Source: Saccharopolyspora gloriosae (lineage in GTDB: Bacteria; Actinomycetota; Actinomycetes; Mycobacteriales; Pseudonocardiaceae). From it: 64,000 nucleotides of DNA. Shown piece after piece: positions 25,342-35,037 of this stretch; position 1 is the first letter of the stretch; each line of letters opens with the position of its first letter. The notes below the pieces were generated by a model. That model ran no database searches and was not told the origin of the DNA. It saw nothing but the letters and a program-made list of their open reading frames with translations. The translations under genes were made by a program, and so were the position numbers. The stretch lies in NCBI RefSeq assembly GCF_022828475.1, contig NZ_CP059557.1, positions 4,449,470 to 4,513,469 of the forward strand. Direction: 5' to 3'.

Positions 25342-27057
25342 ATGGCCCGCCTATTCAACGAACCCGGTTCCTTCGCCGAGGAGATGCTGGAAGGTTTCGC
25401 CGCCGCACAGGCTCACCGGGTGCGCCGGGTGCCGGGCGGCGTGGTCCGCCGCAACCGAGGCCGCGCGGGTGAGGTGGCCGTCGTCATCGGCGGCGGATCG
25501 GGGCACTACCCCGCGTTCAGCGGTCTCGTCGGGGACGGGCTGGCGCACGGCGCGGCGATGGGCAACCTGTTCGCCTCGCCGTCGGCGCAGCAGGTTCGTT
25601 CGGTGGCGACGTCCGCGCACAACCGCGGCGGAGTGCTGCTGTGCTACGGGAATTACGCCGGGGACGTCCTGCACTTCGGCCTGGCCGAGCAGCGGCTGCG
25701 CGGCGACGGCATCAACTGCCGCACCGTCGTGGTCACCGACGACGTCTCCAGCGCCCCCGCCGACGAGCGGGACAAGCGGCGTGGCGTCGCCGGTGACCTG
25801 GTGGTGTTCAAGGCCGCTTCCGCCGCGGCGGCCGAGGGATACGACCTGGACGAGGTGGCGCGGGTCGCCGCCCACGCCAACGAGCGCACCCGGTCGTTCG
25901 GCGTCGCTTTCGGCGGCTGCACGCTGCCCGGCGCGGAGGAGCCGCTGTTCACCGTTCCGGACGGGAAAATGGCCGTGGGATTGGGAATTCACGGCGAACC
26001 GGGCATCGCCGAGCAGGAAATGCCGACCGCCGACGAGCTCGCCGAGCTGTTCGTGCGGACCCTGCTCGCCGAGGTGCCCGACGGCGTGGAGGTCGCCGGA
26101 GCCCGGGTCGCCGTGGTGCTCAACGGCCTCGGTTCGGTGAAGTACGAAGAGCTGTTCGTGGTGTACCGCCGCGTCGCGCAGCTGCTGGCCGATGCCGGGA
26201 TCGCGGCCGTCGAACCCGAGGTCGGTGAGCTGGTGACCAGCTTCGACATGGCGGGCGCCTCGCTGACGCTGTGCTGGCTGGACGAGGAACTCGAACGGTT
26301 CTGGCGCGCACCGGCCGATTCCGCCGCGTACCGCAAGATCACCGCGACCGAGGCCGGCGATGCGGAGACGGCCGAGGATTTCACCGAGATCGACGTGATC
26401 CCGGCGGCCACGGAGGAATCGCGGCGGGCCGCGCGCACGGTGCTCGCCGCACTCGACATCATCAAGTCCACAGTGGAGGAACACGCCGCTGAGCTGGGCA
26501 GGATCGACGCCGTCGCGGGCGACGGCGACCACGGGATCGGCATGCAACGCGGCGCGGACGCAGCCGTGGCCGCCGCGCACGACGCGGCGCAGCGCGGAGC
26601 GGGTGCGGGCAGCACGCTCACCCGCGCCGCCGACGCCTGGGCCGACCGAGCCGGCGGCACCTCGGGCGCGCTGTGGGGCGTGGCGTTGCGCGCCATCGGC
26701 ACCGAACTCGGCGACGAGACCGCGCCCACCGCGCAGGCCGTCGGAGCCGGGGTGCGGGAAGCGACCGACGCCGTGATCCGGCTCGGCAAGGCCGAGATCG
26801 GCGACAAGACGCTGGTCGACGTGCTCGTTCCGTTCACCGAGGAACTGCTCGGCGCGCTGGAGACCGGTGCGGAGCCTGCCGCCGCGTGGGACACCGCCGC
26901 GACCGTCGCGGAGGAGGCCGCCGCGGCCACCGCCTCGCTGCGCCCGCTGCGCGGCCGTGCCCGGCCGCTGGCCGAGAAGAGCCTCGGCACCCCCGACGCC
27001 GGGGCGGTCTCGCTGTCCCTGATCACCCGATCCGTGCACACCGTGATCGCCGGATGA
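25342..27057 (+). CDS. lerK: Dihydroxyacetone-kinase-family kinase, probable L-erythrulose 1-kinase
   Basis: 571 residues, DhaK and DhaL domains fused in one ATP-dependent chain. DhaK (1-330) has [13 protein letters not shown] and the covalent-substrate His in GLGIHGEPG. DhaL (about 375-571) has [17 protein letters not shown] and GGTSGALWG for Mg-ATP. In the D-apionate and threitol pathways LerK of this family phosphorylates L-erythrulose to L-erythrulose 1-phosphate. The genes that follow (derI, lerI) encode exactly the isomerases that process this product. A plain dihydroxyacetone kinase is the alternative if the context is disregarded. Confidence 0.85.
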   Translation: MARLFNEPGSFAEEMLEGFAAAQAHRVRRVPGGVVRRNRGRAGEVAVVIGGGSGHYPAFSGLVGDGLAHGAAMGNLFASPSAQQVRSVATSAHNRGGVLLCYGNYAGDVLHFGLAEQRLRGDGINCRTVVVTDDVSSAPADERDKRRGVAGDLVVFKAASAAAAEGYDLDEVARVAAHANERTRSFGVAFGGCTLPGAEEPLFTVPDGKMAVGLGIHGEPGIAEQEMPTADELAELFVRTLLAEVPDGVEVAGARVAVVLNGLGSVKYEELFVVYRRVAQLLADAGIAAVEPEVGELVTSFDMAGASLTLCWLDEELERFWRAPADSAAYRKITATEAGDAETAEDFTEIDVIPAATEESRRAARTVLAALDIIKSTVEEHAAELGRIDAVAGDGDHGIGMQRGADAAVAAAHDAAQRGAGAGSTLTRAADAWADRAGGTSGALWGVALRAIGTELGDETAPTAQAVGAGVREATDAVIRLGKAEIGDKTLVDVLVPFTEELLGALETGAEPAAAWDTAATVAEEAAAATASLRPLRGRARPLAEKSLGTPDAGAVSLSLITRSVHTVIAG

Positions 27058-27091
27058 ACTCGATTTCCGTTGTGGTGAAAGGAGAAATCTC

Positions 27092-27562
27092 GTGAGCGAC
27101 AAGCTGCGCATCGTGGTCGGCTCGGACGACGCCGGGTTCGACTACAAGGAGATCCTCAAGCAGGACCTGGACAACAGCGCGCTGGTCGAGTCCGTGCGGG
27201 ACGTCGGCGTGGACGCGACCGGGCACACCCCCTACCCCACCGTCGCCATCGCCGCCGCCGAACTCATCGCCGCGGGCGAAGCGGACCGGGCGCTGCTGGT
27301 GTGCGGTACCGGGCTGGGCGTGGCGATCGCCGCGAACAAGGTCGAGGGCATCCGCGCCGTCACCGCGCACGACGGTTTCTCCGTGGAACGGGCCATCTTG
27401 AGCAACAACGCGCAGGTGCTCACCTTCGGCCAGCGCGTCGTCGGCATCGAGCTGGCGCGCAAGCTCGCCGGTGAGTGGCTCACCTACCGCTTCGACCCGG
27501 AATCCGGCTCGGCGCAGAAGGTCGGCCTGATCACCGAGTACGAGAACGGGTCCACCCGGTGA
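27092..27562 (+). CDS. derI: RpiB/LacAB-family isomerase, probable D-erythrulose 4-phosphate isomerase
   Basis: 156 residues from a GTG with AAAGGAG 6 bases upstream. It has the RpiB fold signatures [14 protein letters not shown], a catalytic Cys in [16 protein letters not shown] and [20 protein letters not shown]. In the erythritol/threitol/apionate routes this family interconverts D-erythrulose 4-phosphate and D-erythrose 4-phosphate, feeding the pentose phosphate pathway. Its stop overlaps the GTG of the next gene. A ribose-5-phosphate isomerase B role is the general-family alternative. Confidence 0.82.
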   Translation: MSDKLRIVVGSDDAGFDYKEILKQDLDNSALVESVRDVGVDATGHTPYPTVAIAAAELIAAGEADRALLVCGTGLGVAIAANKVEGIRAVTAHDGFSVERAILSNNAQVLTFGQRVVGIELARKLAGEWLTYRFDPESGSAQKVGLITEYENGSTR

Positions 27563-28329
27563 GGACGATCGGCGTCAGCCTGAAGATGTACTTCAGCCAC
27601 GACCGGACGCTTCGCTGGTGCGCGGAGGTCGCCGAGATCGCGCGACGGCACCCCGCGCTGCGCGACGGCGCGGCGGAGCTGTTCGTGCTGCCCTCGTTCA
27701 CCGCGCTGTCGCCCGTTCTGGAGCGCTGCCGGAACAGCTCCGTCGCCGTCGGCGCCCAGGACCTGTTCTGGGAGGACGCGGGCGCGTTCACCGGTGAGGT
27801 CAGCGGTTCCGTGCTGCACGAGATGGGCTGCCGCTACGTCGAGGTGGGCCACGCGGAGCGGCGCAGGCTGTTCGGCGAGGACGACTCGACGGTGGCGGCG
27901 AAGACGGCGGCGGCGCTGCGCAACGGGCTGGTTCCGGTGCTGTGTCTGGGAGAAGAGCAGGCGCACGGCGTCGACGACGCGGTGCGCACCTGCCGGCAGC
28001 AGCTCGACTCGGCGCTGCGCACCGCGCGCGAGGCCGGGGTCCTCGGTCCGGTGACGGTGGCTTACGAACCGCAGTGGGCGATCGGCGCCGCCGAACCCGC
28101 CGACCCGGCGTTCATCGGCGCCGTGTGCGGCGAACTCCGCGAAGCCCTGGCCGCGGATCCCGCGTCGGCGGGCAGCCGCGTGATCTACGGCGGCAGCGCG
28201 AAACCCGGACTGCTCAGCGCGCTCGGGGACTCCGCCGACGGGCTGTTCCTGGGCCGGTTCGCGCACGAATCCGCCGCGCTGGAAAGGATTCTGGACGAAG
28301 TGGCCGAACTCGACGGAGCGCTGTCATGA
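27559..28329 (+). CDS. lerI: Triosephosphate-isomerase-family protein, probable L-erythrulose 1-phosphate isomerase
   Basis: 256 residues from a GTG at 27559 overlapping the derI stop (GTGA). The TIM barrel has the electrophilic Lys (SLKMYF), catalytic His region [10 protein letters not shown], catalytic Glu region [10 protein letters not shown] and phosphate-binding YGGSAKPG. A housekeeping TIM would sit with gap and pgk. Embedding between lerK/derI and oiaC fits LerI, which turns L-erythrulose 1-phosphate into D-erythrulose 4-phosphate. It is coupled on both sides. Confidence 0.85.
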   Translation: MRTIGVSLKMYFSHDRTLRWCAEVAEIARRHPALRDGAAELFVLPSFTALSPVLERCRNSSVAVGAQDLFWEDAGAFTGEVSGSVLHEMGCRYVEVGHAERRRLFGEDDSTVAAKTAAALRNGLVPVLCLGEEQAHGVDDAVRTCRQQLDSALRTAREAGVLGPVTVAYEPQWAIGAAEPADPAFIGAVCGELREALAADPASAGSRVIYGGSAKPGLLSALGDSADGLFLGRFAHESAALERILDEVAELDGALS

Positions 28330-29126
28330 CGATCGGGCTCAGCACCTACGCGTACTTCTGGCAGTGGTCGGATCACGTTCCGCGGCCGCTGTCGCTGATC
28401 GAGATGCTGGCCGACACCGCGCGGCAGGGCGTCGAGCTGTTCCAGATCTGCGACTACCCGCCGCTGGAGTCGATGAGCGACGCGGAACTCGACGAAGTCC
28501 GCGGTGAGGCGCGGCGGCTCGGCGTGCGGCTGGAGCTCGGGACCCGCGGTCTGCGGCCCGCGCACCTGCGCCGCTATCTGGAGCTCGCCGGTCGGCTGGA
28601 CGCGACGCTGGTGCGCTCGATGATGCGCTCCGCCGACAGCGAACCGACGCTCGACGAGGCCGAGGGCTTCCTGCGCGAGGTCGTGCCGGAGTACGCGGCG
28701 GCGGGCGTGACGATCGCGCTGGAGACCTACGAGCAGGTCCCCACCCCCACGCTCGTCGAGCTGGTGGAGCGCATCGCGGATCCGCACCTGGGCATCTGCC
28801 TGGACCCGGCGAACGTGGTGGCCGCCTTGGAACTTCCGGAGGCGGTGGTCGACCTGACCGCCCCGCACGTGGTGAACGTGCACGTGAAGGACTTCGCGTT
28901 CACCCGTTCGCCGGGCTGGGTCGGATTTCAGCTCACCGGCGCTCCGCTGGGCACCGGACAGCTGGACCGGGCGCACGAGGTGCGCGCGGTGCGCGCCGAC
29001 GAGCGCGACGTGAACGAGGTCATCGAGCACTGGCTGCCCTGGCAGGGCGATGCGGAGACGACCTGCGCGGTCGAACGGGAGTGGACCGCGCACAACCTGG
29101 ACTACTTGAGGAGCGAGCGGACATGA
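28326..29126 (+). CDS. oiaC: Xylose-isomerase-like TIM barrel protein, probable 3-oxo-isoapionate decarboxylase
   Basis: 266 residues, ATG overlapping the lerI stop (ATGA at 28326-28329). It belongs to the AP-endonuclease-2/sugar phosphate isomerase-epimerase superfamily. Metal-site residues are visible in VTIALETYEQ (Glu), LGICLDPANV (Asp) and VVNVHVKDFAF (His, Asp). OiaC of the D-apionate pathway belongs to this superfamily and decarboxylates 3-oxo-isoapionate to L-erythrulose, the LerK substrate. The specific assignment depends on the neighbours: apnO directly after it and lerK/lerI/derI directly before. Confidence 0.75.
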   Translation: MTIGLSTYAYFWQWSDHVPRPLSLIEMLADTARQGVELFQICDYPPLESMSDAELDEVRGEARRLGVRLELGTRGLRPAHLRRYLELAGRLDATLVRSMMRSADSEPTLDEAEGFLREVVPEYAAAGVTIALETYEQVPTPTLVELVERIADPHLGICLDPANVVAALELPEAVVDLTAPHVVNVHVKDFAFTRSPGWVGFQLTGAPLGTGQLDRAHEVRAVRADERDVNEVIEHWLPWQGDAETTCAVEREWTAHNLDYLRSERT

Positions 29127-29980
29127 CGGACTCGAAGCTGACGATCGCGGTCATCGGCGCGGGCGGCAAGATGGGCATGCGGGTGTCGAACAACCTGCAG
29201 CGCACCGAGCACACCGTGCGCTACAGCGAGAACTCCCCCGCCGGTCAGGAACGCGTCACCGAGGCGGGCCGCGAGGTCACCGAGACCGCCGTCGCCGTCG
29301 CGGACGCCGATGTGGTGATCCTGGCGGTGCCGGACATCGTGCTCGGCAAGGTCTCCGAGGAGGTCGTGCCGCAGCTGCGCGCCGGTTCCATCGTGGTCAC
29401 CCTCGACCCGGCCGCCGCGTACGCGAATCTGCTCGCGCAGCGCGAGGACCTGGAGTACGTGGTCGCGCACCCCTGCCACCCGTCGGTGTTCCTGCAGCGC
29501 CGCACGCCGGAGGAGCTCGCGGACACCTTCGGCGGCATCGCGGCGCCGCAGGAGGTCGTCGCCGCGATCGAGTCCGGGAACGAGGAACGCCGCGCGGTCG
29601 CCGAGACGGTGATCCGCGCGATGTACGCGCCGGTCGTGGACGTGCACTGGGTGACGGTCAAGCAGCTCGCCTACCTGGAGCCGACGCTGGTCGAGACGGT
29701 GGCCTGCATGGTCGGCGACCTGCTCAAGGAGGCGCTGCACGAGACGGTGCACACCGTCGGCGTCCCGGAGCCGGCGGCGCGCGCGATGCTGCTCGGGCAC
29801 ACCCAGGTGGCGCTGGCGAACACGCTCAAGGGCGACAACCCGTTCTCCGACGCCTGCCTGATCGCGATGGACTACGGCCGCGAGTCGATCATCAAGGACG
29901 ACTGGAAGAAGATCTTCAACGACGAGCAACTGGACGCCGTGATCACCCGGATGCTCAAGCTGGACGGCATCAAGCGCTGA
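29123..29980 (+). CDS. apnO: 6-phosphogluconate-dehydrogenase-like oxidoreductase, probable D-apionate oxidoisomerase
   Basis: 285 residues, ATG overlapping the oiaC stop. The N-terminal Rossmann fold has AVIGAGGKMGMRVSNNL (residues 8-24) for NAD. The C-terminal all-helical domain has AVAETVIRAMYAPVVDVHWV and PTLVETVACMVGDLLKEAL. This matches the phosphogluconate dehydrogenase C-terminal-like family used by ApnO, which oxidises and rearranges D-apionate to 3-oxo-isoapionate. It is the last gene of the operon and is followed by a 13-bp-stem terminator at 30045-30079. No apiose dehydrogenase or apionolactonase is in the window. Confidence 0.75.
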   Translation: MTDSKLTIAVIGAGGKMGMRVSNNLQRTEHTVRYSENSPAGQERVTEAGREVTETAVAVADADVVILAVPDIVLGKVSEEVVPQLRAGSIVVTLDPAAAYANLLAQREDLEYVVAHPCHPSVFLQRRTPEELADTFGGIAAPQEVVAAIESGNEERRAVAETVIRAMYAPVVDVHWVTVKQLAYLEPTLVETVACMVGDLLKEALHETVHTVGVPEPAARAMLLGHTQVALANTLKGDNPFSDACLIAMDYGRESIIKDDWKKIFNDEQLDAVITRMLKLDGIKR

Positions 29981-30044
29981 TCCCGCGCCGCACGACCACC
30001 CCGCACGACCGCTGGGCGCCACCTGCCGGTCACCGCGGGGAAGC

Positions 30045-30079
30045 CGAACGCACCGCCTCAAGGGAGGGCGGTGCGTTCG
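30045..30079. terminator. Hairpin terminator after the apionate operon
   Basis: Perfect 13-bp stem (CGAACGCACCGCC and its complement) with a 9-base loop. It lies in the 210-bp gap between convergent genes, so it can serve both strands. Confidence 0.75.
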
Positions 30080-30190
30080 TGCATCCACCGACCGGCAAAT
30101 GGGCGATTCACTCCACCGCCGGGCACGGGTGACTGCCCCCTTCGACCGGTGGGAGTGGGCGAAGAGGCGTTGACCTCGGAAGGTGCTCGT

Positions 30191-31063
30191 TCAGGTGGTC
30201 GGGGTGAGGGTGTCGACGGATTTGCTGCGGCGGAGGTAGCGGCGGGCTCGGTGGGCGACCGCGTCGTCGACGGTCTCGCCCTCCAGTTCACCGCCGCCTG
30301 CCGCGTAGACCGACATGACTCGGTTCGCCCAGGTGAGTTGGTCCTCCGTCGGGGCGAACGCGGTGTTGATCGCGGAGACCTGCTTCGGGTGGATCACGGC
30401 CTTCGCCGAGAACCCCAGCCGGGCGGCGCGGTTGGTCTCCTCCGCCAGACCGAGCTGGTCCCCGGTCTCGAAGAACGGGGCGTCGATGGCGACGACGTCC
30501 ACCGCGCCCGCGGCGAGCACGATGGAGCTGCGCACGGATTGCAACGACTCCCAGTCCCCCGCTGCGCCGAGGTTCGCGGCCAGGTCCGCGGCACCGACCA
30601 GCACGGCCACCACCCGGTGCTGCGAGGCGAGGATGCGCGGCAGGTCCCGGACGCCGCGCGCGGTCTCGATGAGCGGGACGAGCATCGTCCTGCTGCTCGC
30701 CTCGAACAGCAGGTTCTCGATGACGCCGAGCGCACCGGCCGATTCCATCTTCGGCAGCACCAGCACGTCCGGCGCGACGTCCGCCGAGATCAACGCGGTG
30801 AGGTCGGCCAGCCCGGCGGCGGTCGACGCCGAGTTGATCCGCACCGAGGTCACCACGTCGTCGCGTGCCGCCGTGGTCACGTGCTCGATGACGATGTTGC
30901 GAGCGGCCGCTTTGTCCGCCGGTAGCACGGATTCCTCGAGGTCGAGGATCACGGCGTCGGCTCCGTTGCGGGCCGCCGATTCGAAAAGTTCCGGCTTCGT
31001 GCCGGGTGTGTACATCCAGCTGCGCGCGGCGCGCACCGCGGTCTCCACGTCGCCTTCGATCAT
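30191..31063 (-). CDS. HpcH/HpaI aldolase/citrate lyase family protein (CitE-like)
   Basis: 290 residues from the ATG at 31063, which has a GGGGGG run 6 bases upstream. The TIM-barrel CitE family pattern is clear: RSWMYTPGTKPELFESAA, ADAVILDLEESVLPADK, a substrate/Mg site in VRINSAST, LVLPKMESAGAL and MLVPLIETARGV. Stand-alone CitE-like proteins cleave or make short acyl-CoA esters (malyl-CoA, citramalyl-CoA and similar). No citF/citD partner is nearby, so it is not a citrate lyase subunit. Substrate unknown. Confidence 0.88.
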   Translation of the reverse strand: MIEGDVETAVRAARSWMYTPGTKPELFESAARNGADAVILDLEESVLPADKAAARNIVIEHVTTAARDDVVTSVRINSASTAAGLADLTALISADVAPDVLVLPKMESAGALGVIENLLFEASSRTMLVPLIETARGVRDLPRILASQHRVVAVLVGAADLAANLGAAGDWESLQSVRSSIVLAAGAVDVVAIDAPFFETGDQLGLAEETNRAARLGFSAKAVIHPKQVSAINTAFAPTEDQLTWANRVMSVYAAGGGELEGETVDDAVAHRARRYLRRSKSVDTLTPTT

Positions 31064-31405
31064 GTCCGTCCCCCCAGATCGGCCGAATCCGACGGTACGA
31101 GCCACCTGGATCGACGGCCATTCGACGACCGATCCGTTCATCCGCTCCGGGGACACGCTCACCTTTGTGGTGCTTTCGTGGAATGTTCCGCCGTGCCGAA
31201 CATTCCCCTTCCGGCCAAGACGAATGCGGACACCGGATGGCCCGAACCTGAAGTGAATGTGCACGGCCCCACCCGTTGATCACCGGTTTTCCCGAGCACA
31301 CCAAGGGTCGACAATTCCGCGAGCGACCACAAAGGACGGTTATGGGTTTGATCTTCCGTTATCGTGCAACGGGGTTCGCCGATCCCGCAATCCGGCGGGG
31401 TTTCG

Positions 31406-31434
31406 TTGACGTTCCGATCACCCGTGACTACGCT
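31406..31434 (+). promoter_or_regulatory. Sigma-70-like promoter of the NTPase/receptor operon
   Basis: TTGACG (31406-31411), a 17-base spacer and TACGCT (31429-31434), 54 bp upstream of the GTG at 31489. Apart from this and presumable promoter DNA for the divergent CitE gene, the 425-bp region 31064-31488 shows nothing coding. It is less G+C-rich than its flanks. Confidence 0.6.
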
Positions 31435-31488
31435 GGGTCGTCTGCCAACGGGGAATGCGGTTCAATTGAATGAGTCGGGGGACTTTTC

Positions 31489-33515
31489 GTGACACTGCGC
31501 GCAATCGGGGAAAGACCGGGTGTAGGGGGATACCTCTTCGGCCGGGAGCCCGCGATGCGCCTGGTGCGGGAATTCGCCGACCGCCCCGGCCAGGACGGAA
31601 CCGCCCACAGCAGACCGCTGCCGGTGCTGCTGTTCACCGGACCGCGCGGCAGCGGCAAGACCGCCTTCCTCGCCGCCCTCGAACAACGCCTCGACCAGCA
31701 GGTTCCCTACGCGCGCATCGACTGCGACGAACTCGGTCCGATCCGGGCCACGCTCTCGGCCATCGCCTACGAGCTGAACCGGAACAGCTCCGGACACGAC
31801 CGGATCGCCTTCCCCGATTCATCACCGGGCAGATCGTCGCCGAACAGGACCTCGACGGCACCGATCCCGCGCTCGCGCGGCTGCAAGCCGAGCAAGCGCT
31901 GGCCGAACACCGCAGCAGCGACCGGCTGCTGAGCTTCCTGGCCGAGCTGGCGCCGGATCCGGTGGCGGATCACCGGACGGCCTCCGGACATCACGTTCCC
32001 GACCTGCTCCGACGCGGAATCATGTCCTGGCGGCGTGGTCGCAGAGTGCTGCTCGCGGAGGGCCAGGACTGGTTCGGACACCAGGATCGCGGGCTGACAC
32101 GGGACCCGCTCGACGTGCTCGTCGAGCTGAACCGGCGGGCGCGGGAACACGGCAGCGCAGACAGCGCGAGCGAAGCGGGCGAACTGCTGTGGGCGGCGTT
32201 CCTCGCCGACCTGCGCGAGAACTTCGGTCGCGGCCACCGCGGTGCTCGCCGTCCGCTGAACTGCTTGGTGCTGCTGGACAACGTCGACTCGCCGGCGGCC
32301 AAGATGCTGCTGGACGGGCTGGTTCAGGCCCGCAGGCAGTACGCCGCGCACGTTCCGGACGGCTCCGATCCACTGACCTTGGTGGCCACCAGCCGGGGAA
32401 AGCGCTCCGGAGCGGTCATCGCGTCCGGGGAATCCGTTCCCATGCGCGAGATCGACGAATTCGACCTGTCCCGCGAGGAGCCCTACTACACGGATTACGT
32501 CGAACACGGCCAAAGACCGTGGTATCCGGTCCGGTTGCGCGACCTAACGCCGGACGAGGTCGCCAACATGGTCGACGAACTCGGCCGCTACGCGGGGAAC
32601 CAGAAGCGGCGCGTCAGCGACACCGTTTTCCGCTTCACACAGGGGAATCCGGGAGCCACCCACCACGTTCTCGCCGCCGTCCAGGCGCACTCGGCCGATC
32701 CGATCGACCTGGGCGACCTGCTGCACCCGGCGGAAATCGGGGCGGCGCAAGCGGATCCGTCGATCGCCTTGCCCGGCCCCGCGGCGCGGTTCCTCACCGG
32801 CACTCCCGATGAGGCCGTCAACGACCTCATCACCTGCTCGGCCGCGCGAACCCAGGACTCGGCGGAACGGCTCATGGCGCGCAGCGGGCTCGCCGTCGCG
32901 CACGGCGGGCGGTCGGTGTTCGCCCCCGAACTGTGGATCCCCGACAAGAACGGCGTGGACAACGTGCTGCCACCGGTGCTGCGCAGGATGCTGCTGCGCG
33001 AGCTCGCCGCCCGCGCACCGGAGGACCCCGCCGCATGGGACGCGGTGCACACCTGGCTGAGCGAGGAACACCGCGACCACGGCGACGAAGTGGGCGAGCT
33101 CTACCACCGCGACGAAGTCGGCGAGCTCTACCACGCGCTCGCCACCGGCGAGGTCGAGTTCGTGGCCCGCCGGATCGCGGGAATGCTGGGCAACACCGAC
33201 TTGACGGTTTGGCTGGACACGCTCACCGCGATCACCAAAGCACCGAACCGGCTGGACCACGACGGCACCCAGCTGGACCTGGTGCGTTCACTGACCGACT
33301 GGACCCCTCCCGGCCACCTTCCGCTCGCCCCGGTGGCCCGGCTGATCACCGCGCTGTGGCTCGACGCGGACCCGCTGGGCGATGGCAGGCGGCACTCGCT
33401 CTACCTGGAGATCGCCGCCTGCTACGACGAGATCGCGCCGCACTCCGGCAGCGGGCTGGCGACGTTGCGAGCCGAATCCGAGAAGTACCGCAGGTGGTCC
33501 GAACTGACGGATTGA
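31489..33515 (+). CDS. P-loop NTPase, interrupted by a one-base frameshift
   Basis: The start is GTG at 31489 with GGGGGA upstream. Residues 1-109 run in one frame and include the Walker A motif GPRGSGKT (51-58). At the C-tract 31812-31815 the coding switches to the next frame, which continues for about 566 residues to 33515 with a Walker-B-like LNCLVLLDNVD. Adding one C (CCCC to CCCCC) would give a continuous ~675-residue protein reading AFPRFITG across the joint. The C-terminal half is helical, as in STAND/AAA-type signalling NTPases. The next gene encodes a membrane-anchored binding protein. Either this copy is broken, the base is a sequencing error, or the ribosome shifts here. Confidence 0.7.
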
Positions 33516-33535
33516 CGCCGGACGAAAGGAAAAGC

Positions 33536-35014
33536 GTGAGTTTCGAAACGCCACCCCGCCCGCGATGGCTCTTACGGGTCTCGCTGGCAGTGGGAACCGT
33601 GCTCGCCCTCGCACTCGGCGTCGTTGTGGTCGTTGATGTCGTGTACCGGTGCGATACCAACGTGTGGAGCAGCGACCAGGGCGAGTGCGTTGGAGTGACG
33701 GACGGTTCGTACGCTTACGACACCAAACTGGAAGACGTCTCGGAGAAGATTCTGCGAGCGAACGAGGAAGCCGAAAGAACTCCCCAGTCCGTGACCGTGG
33801 CGATCTTGATGCCGATGACCGCCAACCCGGGCGACAGCCTGTCCATCGAGCAGATTCGCGACTACCTGCAGGGTGCCCACATCGCACAGTTGGCGCAGAA
33901 TCAAGGTGGACCCGGCTTGAAGGTCCGTTTGGCACTCGCCAACGAAGGCCGCAACGAACATGCTTGGGAACAGGTCACCGATCAGCTGCTCGACATGGTC
34001 GATGTGCCGGGTGGCGACACATCGGAGAACCTGGTCGCCGTCACCGGGCTCGGGCTCAGCGCGCCCGAGACGGAGCGAGGCGCCCGCAAGTTGTCAGCGG
34101 CCGGTGTCCCCATGGTCGGTTATCTCAGCGCCGACAGGTTCAACAGCACCTACACCGAGAACGGCCCGGCCATCAAAGGTCTGGCCCGCGTGTCACCGAG
34201 TCTGGACCAGGAACTGTCCGCCATCGCCGCACACCTCGACGAACAGCCCGACAAGCCGTCCACAGCGCTTCTCGTCCACGACGAGAATCCCTATGACTAC
34301 TACACCGAGGATCTTCGATCCAACTTCAAGGACGAGTTCGACGATATTCTGGACAACGCTGGGAGTTCATCCGCGCCCTACAGTGGTGGGCCGACAGCGT
34401 TCGGCCTCGACACCCAATTCGGGTACATCGCCAATCGATTGTGCGGGCCGAACGCTCCGAGAACAGTGCTGTACGCGGGACGCAGCAACTTGCTGCCCAC
34501 CTTCATCGAGGAAGTCAGCAGGATCGGCTGTCCCGGCGACCAACCGATCACCGTGGTGACTGGTTCCGAATCGACCGACCTACCGCACAAGTCGGAGGCG
34601 GGCCGTTCCCCGGTTTCGGTTCTCTACGCGTCGGTGTCCGATCGCGCGGCGTTGACCGACGATCGCAACGTGCACAAAGATCGGTACCACCGGTTCGCCG
34701 CCGCCTTGCACGAGAATTTCGAGAAAGTCCGCGAATCGAACTGGAGCGTGATGGGCCACGACGCCACGCTCACAGCGACCGAGGCGGCGAAGAGGTCCGT
34801 GAAGGGCAAGCCAATCGTGCCCACCACAGGTGGCGTGAAGGCCAACCTGTTCCTGCTCAGTCACCCTAGGGACTCCGTTCCCGGCGTCAGCGGACAGTTC
34901 ATGCTGGACGCGGACTCCGGTGACCGGGTCAGTGGGCCGATCCCGGTGCTGCGGCGTGACGAGTTCGGCAACACAACGGCGGTGGACCTCGGCGGACTTG
35001 AAACGGCACCGTGA
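33536..35014 (+). CDS. Membrane-anchored periplasmic-binding-protein-like receptor
   Basis: 492 residues from a GTG at 33536 with GAAAGGA at good spacing. A single N-terminal membrane segment (about 14-36, VSLAVGTVLALALGVVVVVD) is followed by a large extracellular domain. VTVAILMPMTANPGD, LVAVTGLGLSAPETERGARK, SAAGVPMVGYLSADRF and TALLVHDENPYDYYTEDL are typical of a type 1 periplasmic-binding/Leu-Ile-Val-binding fold. It lacks a lipobox and no transport permease is nearby. Beside the NTPase it is more likely a sensor than a transport protein; that is inference from context. Confidence 0.72.
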   Translation: MSFETPPRPRWLLRVSLAVGTVLALALGVVVVVDVVYRCDTNVWSSDQGECVGVTDGSYAYDTKLEDVSEKILRANEEAERTPQSVTVAILMPMTANPGDSLSIEQIRDYLQGAHIAQLAQNQGGPGLKVRLALANEGRNEHAWEQVTDQLLDMVDVPGGDTSENLVAVTGLGLSAPETERGARKLSAAGVPMVGYLSADRFNSTYTENGPAIKGLARVSPSLDQELSAIAAHLDEQPDKPSTALLVHDENPYDYYTEDLRSNFKDEFDDILDNAGSSSAPYSGGPTAFGLDTQFGYIANRLCGPNAPRTVLYAGRSNLLPTFIEEVSRIGCPGDQPITVVTGSESTDLPHKSEAGRSPVSVLYASVSDRAALTDDRNVHKDRYHRFAAALHENFEKVRESNWSVMGHDATLTATEAAKRSVKGKPIVPTTGGVKANLFLLSHPRDSVPGVSGQFMLDADSGDRVSGPIPVLRRDEFGNTTAVDLGGLETAP

Positions 35015-35037
35015 TCGGCCGCGGGTAGCCTCGCGGC

